Below, in pieces: positions 39,565 to 52,172 of a stretch of DNA of 64,000 nt. Position 1 is the first letter of the stretch, and the number at the start of each line of letters is the position of its first letter. The position numbers and the translations under genes were made by a program. This stretch comes from Ampelocalamus luodianensis (taxonomy: Eukaryota > Streptophyta > Magnoliopsida > Poales > Poaceae). The stretch covers positions 27,162,342 to 27,226,341 of the forward strand of contig CM070619.1 of assembly GCA_036346255.1 (NCBI GenBank), given 5' to 3'. Under the pieces are notes generated by a model, which was given only the letters and a program-made list of their open reading frames with translations, was not told where the DNA came from and searched no databases.

Positions 39565-42500
39565 TCAGGAGTACAGGCGGCACTTCCCAGTTCCAGCACA
39601 TACTGTACACTCATCAACATCACCTGCAACGTGTCTCAGGCAGTACTTGATGCGATCGTTCATAACATCCTGCAAAACATGTTTGCCATGGAATTTGTGA
39701 ATATGGTATGTTATTGAACGAAATGAGCAAGTCGTCGACCATTCCTATTATTAGTTGCTAAGAATGATAGCCTTGCCTCCTGTATTAGGAGGTAATAGCT
39801 CTGGATAATAGGAATAAAGGAGTCGCAAGACCGGGAACCAGATTAATTGATGGCTACGGAAGTAAAGAATCTTTGGAATCAAAAGTTACTCTCATGATAA
39901 TGCAAGAATTTCCCGACTACCACATTTTGTTTAGTGTGTTCGCCCAAACACAAATGAAATGTATGAAAAATGATGGAATTCAGCAAAAATTCCAAACTAC
40001 TATTAATATATTGGTTCGATGAGGGGGGTGCCAAAAACCATGTGCACCAAATCCACTATCTTGTTCCCAAAATCCAAACACATATAAGGGCCTGTCTGAA
40101 TAGGGGTTTGGGATATTGAACTAAATCTCAAAACTTCCTGAAAATCTCTCTCATCCAAACACCCTCTAAATGTATGTGAATAAAGCAGGTGAAAAAAAGC
40201 CCCTTTACTGACTGTGGACTCTATATTCATAACAAGAAAAAAAGAAGCCCCCTTTCTCCTTTTTTAACAAAAAAAAGTTCAACATTCCTTTCCACACTGT
40301 TGTTAAAGTGAAAACGATTTAGAAAATCATCGAAGGGCGGCACTTCCAGACTTCCAGCGGATCTATTTATCAAGGAAAATTCACATTCCTTTCCCATGAA
40401 ATTCTGAAAGAACAATGAAGTGTCAAACAATGAAGTTTCAAACTCGATGGATATCTAGTTTGCTTTTGTCGTGAACAGTAACAGCCCTCGATTATTAGGA
40501 AAGTTTGTTATTTAAGAATCTATCTGTTGGTTAGGCGAGTTATTATTGGATTGAATTGTTAGAGATATATTTCCTTATAGATTATTTCTTAAAAGTCAGG
40601 TCAGATCATTCTTATAAAAGGGTAGCATGTATCCATTATCAAGGAAGCAAGAAAGATGAATTAATCTAGTCTATAGTTCTAATATCTCATCCCACCAAGC
40701 CGATGCCGTCCGGCCAAGCCGATGTCGTCCGGCCTTCTTCCTGGCGGTGTTTATCTGTTATGAACTAAGGTTCATTACATTTGCATCGAGCGATCGATCT
40801 CTTCCCGACTTCTACTACCATGGTTATGGCGACGATCGGACCATCGGACTGCCGCCGAGTCATTGGCTATGATAAAGCTAACGCCAACAAGATGGCCATG
40901 AGTACCAACGACAATGACAAGAAGATGGCGGTCATCTTCCTCGACATGCATGCTACTTTAGAGAAGATAATCGCGGATCGGAAGGAGAAAAGGCGCAACA
41001 AGAAGCGTTGTTTCCAGACCCGCACAATGACGTCGGAACTGTTGGGCGTTGTCCCATCCTCGCTATGATGTCGCCGGCTCGCCGCGCCCTACCGGTGCGT
41101 CGTGGTCACTGCGACGCCGTCGTTCTTTGCCATGCCTGCCACAACAACCGATGAGTTTGCCGCAACCGTGTGTTGAGGCAATGATCTTCAAGGACTCATG
41201 TCGCCATCGCAACCTCTCATCAACGTGGGGTCACCTAGGGCTTCATCCGTAGTCACCACCACAGCTCGAGGACGAGCTGTCGCGAAAGGAGGGGAGTAGT
41301 TGTCATGGGCCGGCACTGTTCACATGATGGGTTACTGTTCACGCATGAACAGTAACAGCCCTCGATTATTAGGAAAGTTTATTATTTAGGAATCTATCTG
41401 TTGGTTAGGCGAGTTATTATTGGATTGAATTGTTAGAGATATATTTTCTTATAGATTATTTCTTAAAAGTCAGGTCAGATCATCCCTATAAAAATGGTAG
41501 CATGTATCCATTATCAAGGAAGCAAGAAAGATGAATTAATCTAGTCTCTCTCTCATGGTTCTATCATCCCAGTCTATAGTCTAATATCTCATCCCACCAA
41601 GCCGATGCCGTCCGGCCTTCTTCCTGACGGTGTTTACTCTGTTATGAACTAAGGTTCATTACAGCTTTTTCTATTAATGACAGCTGAATGCACAATGTAA
41701 TAGTGATAGAAATAATCTAGATGAAAATCGATTAGCACATACCACCATAAGCTCATGCAATCCAAGAGGGGCAGTGACAATGTAGGGTACGTTGGACTGC
41801 TCCTTAGAGGCCTCTGCTACTAAAGCAGGGATATCCTGAGATAAAACAGTGGCAACTTGCATGAAAGTTCTGATATTAATATAACTATTATAAGCAATAA
41901 CAGATAAGTTAGATACAAATATACTTTCTTCCCTAAAAAAACATATAAGCAATGGAAATAGCCTTAAGTCCTTAGCCCCTTAACACCCTGAACATTGAGA
42001 TTGCCAATCTTGAATAACTCAAAAACATACTTGCTTCCAGTGTCGTCCAGGGGAAAGAAAATATGGGCTAACAATAACGCGGGATGCTCCTTGCTGCACA
42101 CATTTTCCGAAAGCATTCTTAATAGTAGGCTCAACTAGCTCCTGCATTTTGTCAAAAAGTGCACATTCAGGCACTTAAATGGTAAACTGACAAAATACCC
42201 TAAGCATACAGATTAGAAAAAAAAAACAACGATAATCCATTGGCCCCAGAAGCTCCAGCCATACAAATTATTATTACAAAGAAATAGCAGTTGGAAAGTG
42301 AAAAGTAGATACCAGAGAAATTGGGCTATATATCTTTCAAGCAACAAAAGCATACAGGGCAGCATTACATATAGTGACTAACTACAACCCTTGTCCTTCT
42401 GTCCACCCAACATTGAATGATTTCTCAGCCCAAAGGCACTGATAATGTGCATTCCTAGTACAGTATTAACAGAAGTATGATAGCACTATGATGTCAACAT

Positions 42501-45205
42501 GCGCCATGCCATGCCAGAACTTATGTCACCTTCCTCACCAAATCAGTATGATAGCACTATGATGCTAACATGCGCCATGCCATGCCATGACTTATGTCAC
42601 CTTCCTCACCAAATCACCTGATGGTTTAGTATACCGGTTCCTTCTTGGAAGCAACGATTCACCAAATAGATGAATACATCAGGAAATTGTCTCTAACTTG
42701 ATCAATAGACACTGGACCAACCTTCTATGGAACACAACAAGAACATACAACACCAAATGGTTACTGGAACAATACTATCTTCAATATTTGCCAAAATGAC
42801 TCTTAGCAATGGTTTCCTTAACCAAATAAACGCAAAATTATATCAGTGATATCTTCAGAAAATGGTTTTAAATCACCACTTGAGATAAAAAAATTAAATC
42901 ACTTATATGTTCCTCCACATGCACAGCGCCAGAATTAGGAACTTGAGAAACATTAACAGTGGTATGAATGGTTATCTTGGACACAGACGTTCAGTGACTA
43001 AAACAAGCTGATGACTAAGATCATTAAATATGTTTTATATTATGACCTACAATACCATGTGATATTAACCTAAACTCCAAAAGTATTTCTTGGTGGATAT
43101 TGGCAACAAAGTCTGTATCGCTTTAAACTTCAAGGTTGGAACTAGCATGTCAAAAGTCAGGTACATGATTCTACAAAAGTAGTTATTTACTGGTTCGTCA
43201 TTATTTCTACCAATTAATAAAAAAGTTAAATTTAGTCATTGTCCCAGAAAAGCACGATAAGGTCGATGTCCTTAATATTAAACTGAGATTGTGAATGATT
43301 TCAGCTTTCTAGCTTTTGCTAGGAAGGATTTTGTGGACATTCATATTTACTTAACTTGGCAACAATGCTAGGGAAAGGATTTAGCCTGTAATGGAGACCT
43401 GCATCTAGGGTTCATACTACATTTTTATGAAGTTGGCATCCCTGATTATCCCCAAATTGTACTTTGTAAAGATCAGAATAAAATGAAAGTATCTGATCTT
43501 TTCTGCTACTCAACCCAGAAGGCCAGCTGAATGTCTGCAATAAATTGATACCAAGGAAATCCAAACAAACACATGCATTTTATACATTTAAACTGAACCA
43601 AACTCAAATCTACAAGCTAACCAATTGGAAATGGAAATTCAGAATAGGAAATAATTACAAAGAGAGAAGAATGCTTGCACTGCTTTATGATTTGTTTCGC
43701 TTTGAACAGAAAATGACTAGAAAGTTACAGCTTAAATGCTTAATACTAACTTGAAATCAAATATTTGACCTGTGCTTCATGAGGTTTCTTAGTCTGGACT
43801 TAGAGAGATTTTAAAATAAGAAAGAGCATAAAAGCATAGAAAGAAGGAAATAACGAAAAAGGATCTCTCCTGTAGTCCTGTTGTTTGGCTCTTAACTCTT
43901 AAGACATCTAGTTACAGTGTACGAAGATCATACAGAGGAAAAATAATTCATTTTATAGGTAAGAAAATATCTCTTTTCAATCCTTTCCTAGCTTCTCGTG
44001 CTATTTTTCGCTCCATGAAATTGATTATGGCATGACATTTCCCAACCTAAGACAAGTCCATTTAGAGAAGTGAAATGGCAAGTTGGCAACATTAGCAATG
44101 GCACCAATGCTACAACACTGCATATATTGATATATAACCCTGGAGTTACGGAATAGGCAACAGCATGCATGAATGCATGTAGCTGAAGCAATAAGCAAGC
44201 AATATATGTGATAAGGAAACAGATTATATAGGCACATGTATTGTCCAGTGAGTAAAGAATGTGCAACGGCACATACGAATTTCAATAGGTAGATATACAC
44301 ATACTGCACTGGATGCATAGCCACTTAAAAAAATTGGCAACATTAGAACTGATAAATGATAAGTAAAAACCTTTTTATTTTGTCTACGTTCAAAACATGC
44401 TCAGTGACCAGCCAAAATTCACAAATCCAAGGTCGCTCAAAATCCAAATTGCAAGTTAATTTGCCGATTGCCGGTTTTCTCTCAGAAAATGGTGGACAGC
44501 ACCCCCTACTGACGGAAGCAACAGTCACGTTTGATGTTCTATAAGATAATTTCAATAAGGCTACTAGCTTCAAGTGCTATTGGATAAATTCTTAAGTTCC
44601 ACTTCTCAATTCCGCAAAAAAAGGCATTAAAATACAGAGCAATGAACAGTACCATATGAGCAGGCTCAACGATCTTGTAACAAGTCCTCGCCCTGAACAT
44701 GGCAACAAAATCATCTGCAATTTTCAAGAAATGAATCAAGATAGCCCAAAAGCACCATGAGAAAGCACCACTCGCGAATAACAAACGGTTCATTACTTAG
44801 CATGAGATTAGATTCTTGGCGTCGTGACCCGTGGTCGACAATGATCACACCATCCTTCTCTCCCACAGTATAATCCTCTCCTCCAGACGTTTCAGACCCG
44901 GAAGCAGAACTTGGTCTGGAATTCATGGCCAAGTTTCCACTATTCCTTCCCATTATCGGCAACTTGACAAAATCAAGGGAATTCCTCACATTACTGCTCC
45001 TAATGCCAACAAACGAGAGATAAAATTATGACCAAAAAGCAACATAAGAGGTAGTAAAAGACAGGTATTCATTGGTGGGAAAGAAATGGCATACATGTTG
45101 ATTGAGACAAAACGAAGGACGTCCAAGAGACAAAAATTACCTTGGGATAAGTTTGTTTGCAGGAGTTGCAGTGAAGGGTTGGAAGGAGACCGAGACAGGA
45201 TGCAT
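39565..45205 (-). CDS. SirB: Sirohydrochlorin ferrochelatase, chloroplastic (SirB)
   Basis: Exons on the minus strand: 45141-45205, 44797-44999, 44653-44714, 42031-42141, 41743-41835 and 39565-39669. All junctions are GT-AG, all phases agree, and the product is 212 residues ending at TGA (39565-39567). The enzyme puts Fe2+ into sirohydrochlorin to make siroheme, the cofactor of plastid nitrite and sulfite reductases. The Ser/Thr-rich N-terminus (MHPVSVSFQPFTATPANK) fits a transit peptide. The CbiX/SirB core has DGVIIVDHGSRR (His78) and YFLSPGRHWKQ (His144), the two expected metal-site histidines. The C-terminus has Cys188, 199, 202 and 208 (CTVCAGTGKC), the set that in Arabidopsis SirB holds a [2Fe-2S] cluster. 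Length is close to the Arabidopsis enzyme. Intron 5 holds a TRIM-like element. No frame damage is seen. Confidence 0.95.
40467..40779 (+). repeat. Left LTR of the TRIM-like element
   Basis: Begins TGTCGTGAACAGTAACAGCC and ends GGTTCATTACA. It lacks about 40 bp near its start that the right copy has, and carries an extra tandem copy of CCAAGCCGATGYCGTCCGG. Confidence 0.88.
41301..41663 (+). repeat. Right LTR of the TRIM-like element
   Basis: Begins TGTCATGGGCCGGCACTG and ends GGTTCATTACA. Apart from indels it is nearly identical to the left copy. Confidence 0.88.
42474..42615. repeat. 71 bp tandem duplication in SirB intron 3
   Basis: The unit AGTATGATAGCACTATGATG...CTCACCAAATC occurs twice head to tail (42474-42544 and 42545-42615), with very few differences. 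Confidence 0.9.
42616..44652 (-). other. Remainder of SirB intron 3
   Basis: About 2 kb of AT-rich intron. I found no transposon ends and no exon-like frame. It may hold old, diverged repeats. Confidence 0.4.
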
Positions 45206-46446
45206 AGAGCACACCCAGTGACTCCCTCCGTATCTTCTCAAGGGCCAGTGCAAAGTATGGATGCAAAGGAGCTCAGATGTGGAATTAGGCGAAGTCCGAG
45301 GAGCCTGCAGGAGGAGGAGGAGGCACAGCTCCCGGTGAGGAGGATGAAGAACGAGAACTGGCGGCGGCGGGGGTGGGGGTGGGCGCAGTCAGCAAATTGG
45401 GGCTTCGGCTTTGGCTCGTCGTCTATGCCGAGGCTGGGGCTTCTCCAAGTTCGGAGGCGGAGCGGCGGAGCCCGGGGAAAGATTATCGAGAGCGCGCGCG
45501 CGCTGTGGTAGAGGAGGCGGCAGCACGGGGGGCAAAGACGACGGCTGCGGCAGAGGACGAGGGAAGGGCGTGGGAGGTACGCACTGGATAGACGGTCCCG
45601 TCGGCCTTGGCCCGAGGGGCACCGTTTAACCCTCGGTTAGGCCGCCGACAGATGCGGAAACGAATCATGTGTGAACAGTATCATAACATTAGATAAGTTA
45701 TTGGATTGAAATCGAAAAACTGAGATCGAGACGTGCACTGTCTCCAAACACTGTAGTAAATAATGTAGTAAAGACACTGTAGCATAGACATTGTTCATAA
45801 GCATTGCAGCATCAATGTAGCTTTTGATCCGGACCACTCTTCTTAGATCCGACGGCTCAGATCTACTGAATGTTACGGTACTATTTACCATGACATTCCA
45901 ATTGGAATGTCCGAGGATACCAATCCGATAGATGCTAGGTTGATAGCCCATTTTCGAAGGACACCACCTGGCCTGGACGCCTGGACGACTCCGACTTTCA
46001 CTATTTCCTACTTTTCTCTGGTTCTCTAGTCGGAGTTGTGTACTTGTGTTTCGTAGGGCCATTGATTTTTTTTAAAAAAATAATAGATTACTCTACTATT
46101 GTCCATATTTCTTCTAGATAAAGCTGCCATAGCTTTTGTTGAAGTTTGGACACTGTTGCTCCTAGCACACAAGAATTCCAAATCTAGCCTTTTTATCTAC
46201 GAAATTCCATATTTGACCCCCTTCTGCCACCTGCTGCACCACAGGGCCGCAGTAGCAAAGGTGCTACGTCACCCGGGCGCTACTGCACCACCCGGGCGCT
46301 GCAGCTGTGCGCCAGGAACTCCTCGGCCGAATTGAATCTTTGAAGCTCCATAATTAGCACATGTGATTTAATGCATGCAAATTTAAGATTTTGGAGGGAA
46401 TTTCTGGCACCAAAAATTTTGGGCATGGCTATAAATCCTGATCCGA
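45206..46446. promoter_or_regulatory. Presumed SirB 5' region and intergenic spacer
   Basis: A GC-rich leader (45206-45630) lies just upstream of the SirB start on its strand and is a likely CpG-rich promoter and 5' untranslated region. The open frames in it are compositional. From 45650 to 46446 I see no defined feature. No TATA box could be chosen. Confidence 0.4.
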
Positions 46447-46796
46447 ATGGATGAGGGAAGAGAGGGAGACGCAATGACTCAAAGTGGAGCCATGAGCCAA
46501 TGTAGCCTAGATAACTCGCAACAGCCAAAGAAGTCTATGTTCCGCTGCGATTGTGGTAACAAAGCAATGGGGTACAAGTCCAATACTGAGAAGAATCCGA
46601 ACCGTTGGTTTTTGAGGTGTGCTAACTGGAAGGTGAGTCAATTCTTGAACACATAAAACTCTTTCTATTTGCTTCATATTTTTTGCATTCTTTACTTTGA
46701 TAGCAGATTCTTTGGTGTTGGTTTTGTCAGTCTGGGAGATGTGGTTTTTATTTATGGGAAGATTTGCTCGAGGCATATGTGAAGGAGGAGATCTAA
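46447..46796 (+). CDS. Small GRF-type zinc-finger protein, two exons, fused to LINE sequence at its 3' end
   Basis: Exons 46447-46632 and 46707-46796 join at AAG|GTGAGT and TAGCAG|ATT and encode 91 residues. The core reads CDCGNKAMGYKSNTEKNPNR, then FLRC, and after the intron CGFYLWEDLLEAYVKEE. This is the GRF zinc-finger pattern of Cys, Cys, Cys, Cys with Asn-Pro-x-Arg-x-Phe and a Trp. GRF fingers bind single-stranded nucleic acid in several DNA-repair proteins. Many grass copies lie in transposons. The TAA at 46794-46796 falls at the junction with L1 sequence, so the original protein was probably longer. I cannot tell whether it is expressed. Confidence 0.6.
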
Positions 46797-49483
46797 TCTT
46801 ATATTGCCAAAATTGTAAGGCAGATTGACATCTAATTTTCTTCTTCCACACATCAGCCACCATCTCCCTAAATCCTTCCCTACACAACTAGCCTAATTCA
46901 AATTTAAATAAAGACTGACTCCCTCTATAAGAGACCGCTCTTATATTTAAAAGCAACAGTGTGTGATCAGGCAAAGACCTTTTAAGAGCATTAACTGTGA
47001 CCAAAGGAAATTTATGTTCCCAGTCTGTACTCATTAAAACTCTATTTAGCTTTTCAAAGGTTGGATTATCTAATGAATCGGCCCAAGTAAACTGTCTCCC
47101 AGATAAATCTATTTCCCTTAAATCTAAATTATTAATCACAGCATTAAACAAAAAAGGCCATCTAAACTCGTAGTTATCATTGTTTTTTTCGCCTGCATGC
47201 CTGATAATATTGAAATCACCCCCAACTAAAATGGGAAATGAATTTTTCCAACAAGCCTGAACAAGTTCAGTAAGAAATTTATCCTTGAAGTGGACTTGAG
47301 CTGCACCGTAAACAGCCACAAGATTTCATTGGAAGTCATCCTCTCTATTTTTCAGGTGAAACTTTACATAGAAATCGCCAGCATCAATAGAGCCAATATT
47401 GAAAACCCGAAGATCCACCCTTAAAATGATGCCCCTGGACCAACCTTGTTGCGGAGAACAATGCCACAAAAAATCCCTTCCACCATAAAGATTATTAAGA
47501 TTAGACACAGAAAAGTCTTTTTTGCCAGTTTCAAGGATGGCCACAAAATCTAAATGATGTTCCTTAACTATTTCACAAATGTAGCGATGTTTACTTAAGT
47601 CTCCCAGACCTCTGCTATTCCAAAAAAAACCTTTCATTTTAACTTTAATTTGATTGGCCTAAAGTGAGAATTTTTCCTTTTTGACCACTTTTTATATGCT
47701 ACCAGCGTAAAATTAGAGTGGTCATCCTCCAACAAATTATCATCTAAATCATTACAGAAATGATTAAGGGCCGAGATATCATTGCAATCCATATTCTCAC
47801 TTGTCAACTCCTCATCTTCTACAAATCCTTTATTTTTTAAACGTCCTAATTCAAGATCCTTAATATTTTTAATAGAACTAGCAACCTCAGCATTATCATC
47901 TCCTAAAGAGATGCCAATGCTAACAATTTTTTAATGACTTGCTCATCAGAAAAAGAGATAAATGAAACTTTATTACCAGACTTACTTAGATGAAGTTCGA
48001 GGTTACGGACCCTGGCTCGCCACGTAGCCTTTTGAACCGAATCTTCGTCACCCGTACTTCTGCAATTTATGCGATCACTCTGTCTAGGTGTCGCAGACTT
48101 GATAGACAGTAAGTCCTCCACTTCCGCCCCACTGTTCACTGTAGGCACCACTAGAACTACAGCAGCCGAACCCTCAACGGGCGTGTTGACCGCCTCGGCC
48201 ACATGTGAGATGACACCGCCATCCACCTCAGGAACGTCACCCACAATCGCAACCGAAGAAACAATGTTCTGTCCTGGGGCGCTTTCCTCCGCAGCTGCTG
48301 AAACTTTCTTAATCCCGCACTGATACTCAGTCCTGAGCTGGGTTTTCGCCATAAAGCTCTCACCCGTCCCATCACCACTTAATGCGCCCTTTTGATTGGA
48401 GGGTATATCGGCCAGGACATCCATTAATCTCTGTCCCTCAATGTTCGGCACAACCACATCATCATCTCGAACAACATTCTTGAGCTCCTTTCTAACCGCC
48501 CTCGATGTAACCCAGACAGTATCAGATGGCAACAGTCCTAAAGAAGTCCCCTTAGTAACTGAGGTAGACTGTCTCTCACAGTTGTCAAGATCATTTGATG
48601 TCAGATCCGAGTTATTTTTCAATTGATTTTTCAATATCTTAGCATCTCTATCTTTCATCTCAACATCTTTGCCTCTGCCCGTTGCATCATCCCCCTCATG
48701 ATCCTTTGTCTGATGAAATCCTTCGTCAACATTGTCCATCGCAACATCCTCTACTTTGAAGAAAATATCGTAGACATATTCCCCAAGTACGATCTCAACA
48801 CTAGAAGGTATAACATCTATATCCAGAATTCCCACCAGCAAGCGAACCAAGCCTTTCTTACGGACTTTTTCCATGTCCACTCTCAAGGCTATGCCAATGA
48901 TCGATCAAATAGCACAGAGGCAAAGAAAGTTACGAACTTCAATAGGCACTCCTAAAACCTAAACCCAAACCTTCTGAAGGTGGTATTTAGATTTGGGTTT
49001 GATTCCATTCCACAAAATGCAACACCACCTTATGCTCCTTGACATGCACATCATCAATAGCTGCCATTCGAAGCATATCAAGCCGAGTTGGAAAATGAAC
49101 CAAATACAGATTTTCCCCTTGAACCTCCACCCGTGGCTGCCAGTTCATTGGAATTAATCTTCGCTGCTCAGCAATCAAAAGATCTTTAGTCAGAGGATCA
49201 CTAGTGATCCGAACAAGCCCCGTTGTATTATTCTCTTTCTTCAACTTTTTCAACCCAGATGTTGGGATATGATAAAACCCCAGCCCATCAGCATTGAAAC
49301 CACATAAATTAGAGATAGGCCTTGGTATCAACGATAATGGACACTTATTTGCCAGATGGTCATCGCCCTCACAAATGTCACATACTAATGAAGCCTTACA
49401 ATTGGCAATGCCATGTCCCTTCCTTTTACAACGAAAGCAAATTATGTTGGAAACATCTCCTACAGAGCCGATCAGGACATGAG
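46797..49483 (-). mobile_element. 5' half of an L1-type LINE, reversed, lacking its RT region
   Basis: From right to left on the minus strand: a double zinc knuckle (CFRCKRKGHGIANC, then CDICEGDDHLANKC, about 49360-49460), the ORF1 region with LVHFPTRLDMLRMA, an acidic linker frame (47903-48886), then ORF2 starting MKGFFWNSRGLGD. The endonuclease region includes VGGDFNIIR, FTWADS and SLPDHTLLL (46888-47637). The similarity stops at WQYKIR, where the RT domain should follow. Usual LINE truncation removes 5' sequence, so this 3' loss is a rearrangement. The 5' end is cut by the copia element at 49484. Confidence 0.85.
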
Positions 49484-49756
49484 TGTTGAGGAACAGTAGC
49501 TGACGAGTCCAGTCCGAGCGATTACCTCGTAGACAAACTCAGAATCGTAAGAACAATGTATGAATCACAAGAACATAATAAGAGATTGAACACAGAGATG
49601 TAGGGGGATTTCTTGCTTCTCTTTATTCCTTCATAAAGCGATCAACCTTTTACAACGACTAGTACCCCCTATTTATAGGCTACGACCCTACTAGGGTTTG
49701 GGATGAGGAGCCCACCTTGGGCTAAAACTCCTGGTCCTGGGCCCGATTTCTTAACA
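49484..49756 (-). repeat. 3' LTR of the copia element
   Basis: Read on the minus strand it starts TGTTAAGAAATCGGGCCC and ends CTACTGTTCCTCAACA. The adjoining purine tract CCAAGGGTGAG precedes it as the polypurine tract. The 5 bases on its left are ATGAG. Confidence 0.85.
49668..49681 (-). promoter_or_regulatory. TATA box in the copia LTR
   Basis: The minus strand reads GCCTATAAATAGGGG, a strong plant TATA element, about 130 bp inside the LTR. It is the probable retroelement promoter core. Confidence 0.7.
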
Positions 49757-52172
49757 CTCACCCTTGGGCACTCATCCTTCATGTCCATGTCTCGTCAAAA
49801 CTCCATAAAAACCCAATAGAAAAAATTCAGAGAAAGAATACATGATACAAGTTCTGTTGTGCTGCATGAATTGCCTAATTAAAAACCTTAACCGAGAAAC
49901 TTCAGGAAAAACTTGTCAAGGGAAAAAGAGTACAATCCACCCAATTTCATTTAATCTTCTGGATTTATACTTTGGGTACTCGATCTTCATGATCAAGCTT
50001 TAGTAATGAGTTCGTGAAGATTCTCCCTCTAAATTATATACTTCTCCAAGTCTCATCATTCCAATTCCACGGATGCATCTCTCAAAGGTAGACGCTGGAA
50101 GTGACTTAGTAAATAAATATGCTAGATTTTTACATGACTTAGTATGCAGTACTTTAATATCGTCCATCTTTTGCAATTTATGAGCATAGAAGGACTTAGG
50201 ATTGGTATGCTTTGTGAGAGGATTCTTCACATAACCCATCTGCACTTGTGCAACATAAGTTGCATTATCTTCATCGATAATAATGGGGGTTTGCGCGGTA
50301 TTCAATCTACACGACTACTGGTTGTGGTGAATCATCCGCCGAAGCCAAGCATATCCTCGTGAGGTATCGTACAATGCTATTATTTTCGAGTGGTTCGTCG
50401 AAGTCGATGCAAGACCCTGCTTAGACGATTTCCATGGAATTGCAGTTCCACCACATAGGAGTTCATAGCATGTTTGCGATTTGGCTGTATGCGGGTCCTA
50501 CAGGTATCCGTCATCTGCATTGCCATTCATAGTTAGGTCTTGGTTCTTTCTGTAGAATAGATCAAGTTCTTTGTTTCTTTAGAGGTATCAGAAGATGTTT
50601 TTCATTCTCTACCAATGTTTTTGGTAGGTTTTGCAGTATACCTTACTAATAAGTTCACGGCAAATGCAATGCCTGATTTAGTACAGTTTGCTAAATATAT
50701 GAGTGCTTCTATTGCACTTAAGTATGGGAATTCGGTCCCAAGACTTCCTCCTCCTCTTCTTTAGGTCTATACGGGTCTTTGTCTCGCTGCAAAGATCTCT
50801 CGACCATTGGCACTTTTGAAGGGTATGTCTTTTCAAAGTCGAACCTTTCTAACACTTTCTGAGTGTAGGTTGACTGATGCACTAATATCCCTTCAGGGGT
50901 GTGCCCAAGCTGCAAGCCTAGGCAATATTTGGTTTTCACCCAAATCTTTCATTTCGAACTCCGACTTCACGTAAGAGCTTGCTTTCTTAATATCCTTCAG
51001 GGTTCCGATGATATTCAGATCATTTTCATACACTGATATGATACAAAATCCATTCTGAGATCGTCATATAAATACATAGAGATTATTCTCATTGTTCGTG
51101 TAGCCTTTCTTGCATAGAAAGTCGCTTCAAGGGATTATACCACATTCTGCCTGATTGCTTAAGTTCGTACAATTACTTTCTGAGTTTCACACTGTACATA
51201 TTTCTATTTGCTCTGTTTTGGTTCGGGACAGAGATACATTCAGGTATCTTCATATAAATGTCCGAATCCAATATTACATAAAGGTGTGTTGGTACCCCAT
51301 CCATCAATTTCACTTTTAACTTCAAGTTCACTGCCATTGAGATAAATATCTAAAGAGAGTTCCGCCCATGACCGAGGAATATGTTTCTTCATAATCATCT
51401 CCTGGACGTTCAGTGAAACCTTGTACAACGAGCCTTGCATCTTTTCATTTCTCTTTCGAACAAATACTCACTTATGCCCTACGGGGTGCACAAGGGGAGC
51501 CGTGCGACTTACAGGCCCAAACGCCTTTCTTTTATTCGAAGAGAATAATTCAGTTTCTATTGCCTTCTTCCAATCTTCTCAATCTGATCTTTCCTTTCAT
51601 TGAGTGAGTGATGCAGGCTCTGGATCAAGATCGATGATTATGGCAATTTTCTTTGCAAAGTAAACGTCGACATTGGCTGTTGTCATATTCAAAAATTCTC
51701 CCCAGGTCATAAAGTTTATAGCTATCTCTTCAAGGGGCGATTCTTCTAATGCTTCTACTTGCTTACCACTGCTTTCAATTGCGGGGCAAGTCCCTTTAGT
51801 TTTTCAGCTCCGATGTGTGCGCACACATCTATGCTGATGTCTCCCTTCATGGGGATGTTCAATTCTGGTATACCTTTTCTGAAGGTGCTATACTGGTGCT
51901 AGGTCTCAACTGGCTCCCCTTCTAGTTCTGGGGTACTTCGGTGATCGGTTGTGTCAAGTCTCTCTTATCCTTTTTCACCAGGCGTTCCCGGTTATTTCGG
52001 ATTCGATGGGCCGAACTTCTCGTCCTTTTCTGAGGCCTCTGGACGGGATTAGCGATACCTTCATCGGTATTTCAACCCTCTTCAGTGCATTGCGTACAGG
52101 CATATGCGACTTGGTTACGCTCTTCAAATCACTAAAGTGGTCTGGCAGTTGATTCACTAATACTTGCAAATC

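Larger units (their letters stand above)
40467..41663 (+). mobile_element. TRIM-like small LTR retroelement in SirB intron 5
   Basis: Two LTRs (40467-40779 and 41301-41663) enclose 521 bp. GCTTT is duplicated exactly at 40462-40466 and 41664-41668. A purine tract GCGAAAGGAGGGGAGTAG precedes the right LTR, so the orientation is plus, antisense to SirB. The interior has a 95-codon open frame (40781-41068) without a known retroelement domain. No gag or pol is present. The sequence after the left LTR (TTTGCATCGAGCG) is not a primer site I can assign to a tRNA. Confidence 0.88.

Noticed and set aside
48069..48955. Plus-strand frames opposite the L1 ORF1 linker
   Set aside because: Mirror frames of the minus-strand ORF1; composition is explained by the opposite strand.
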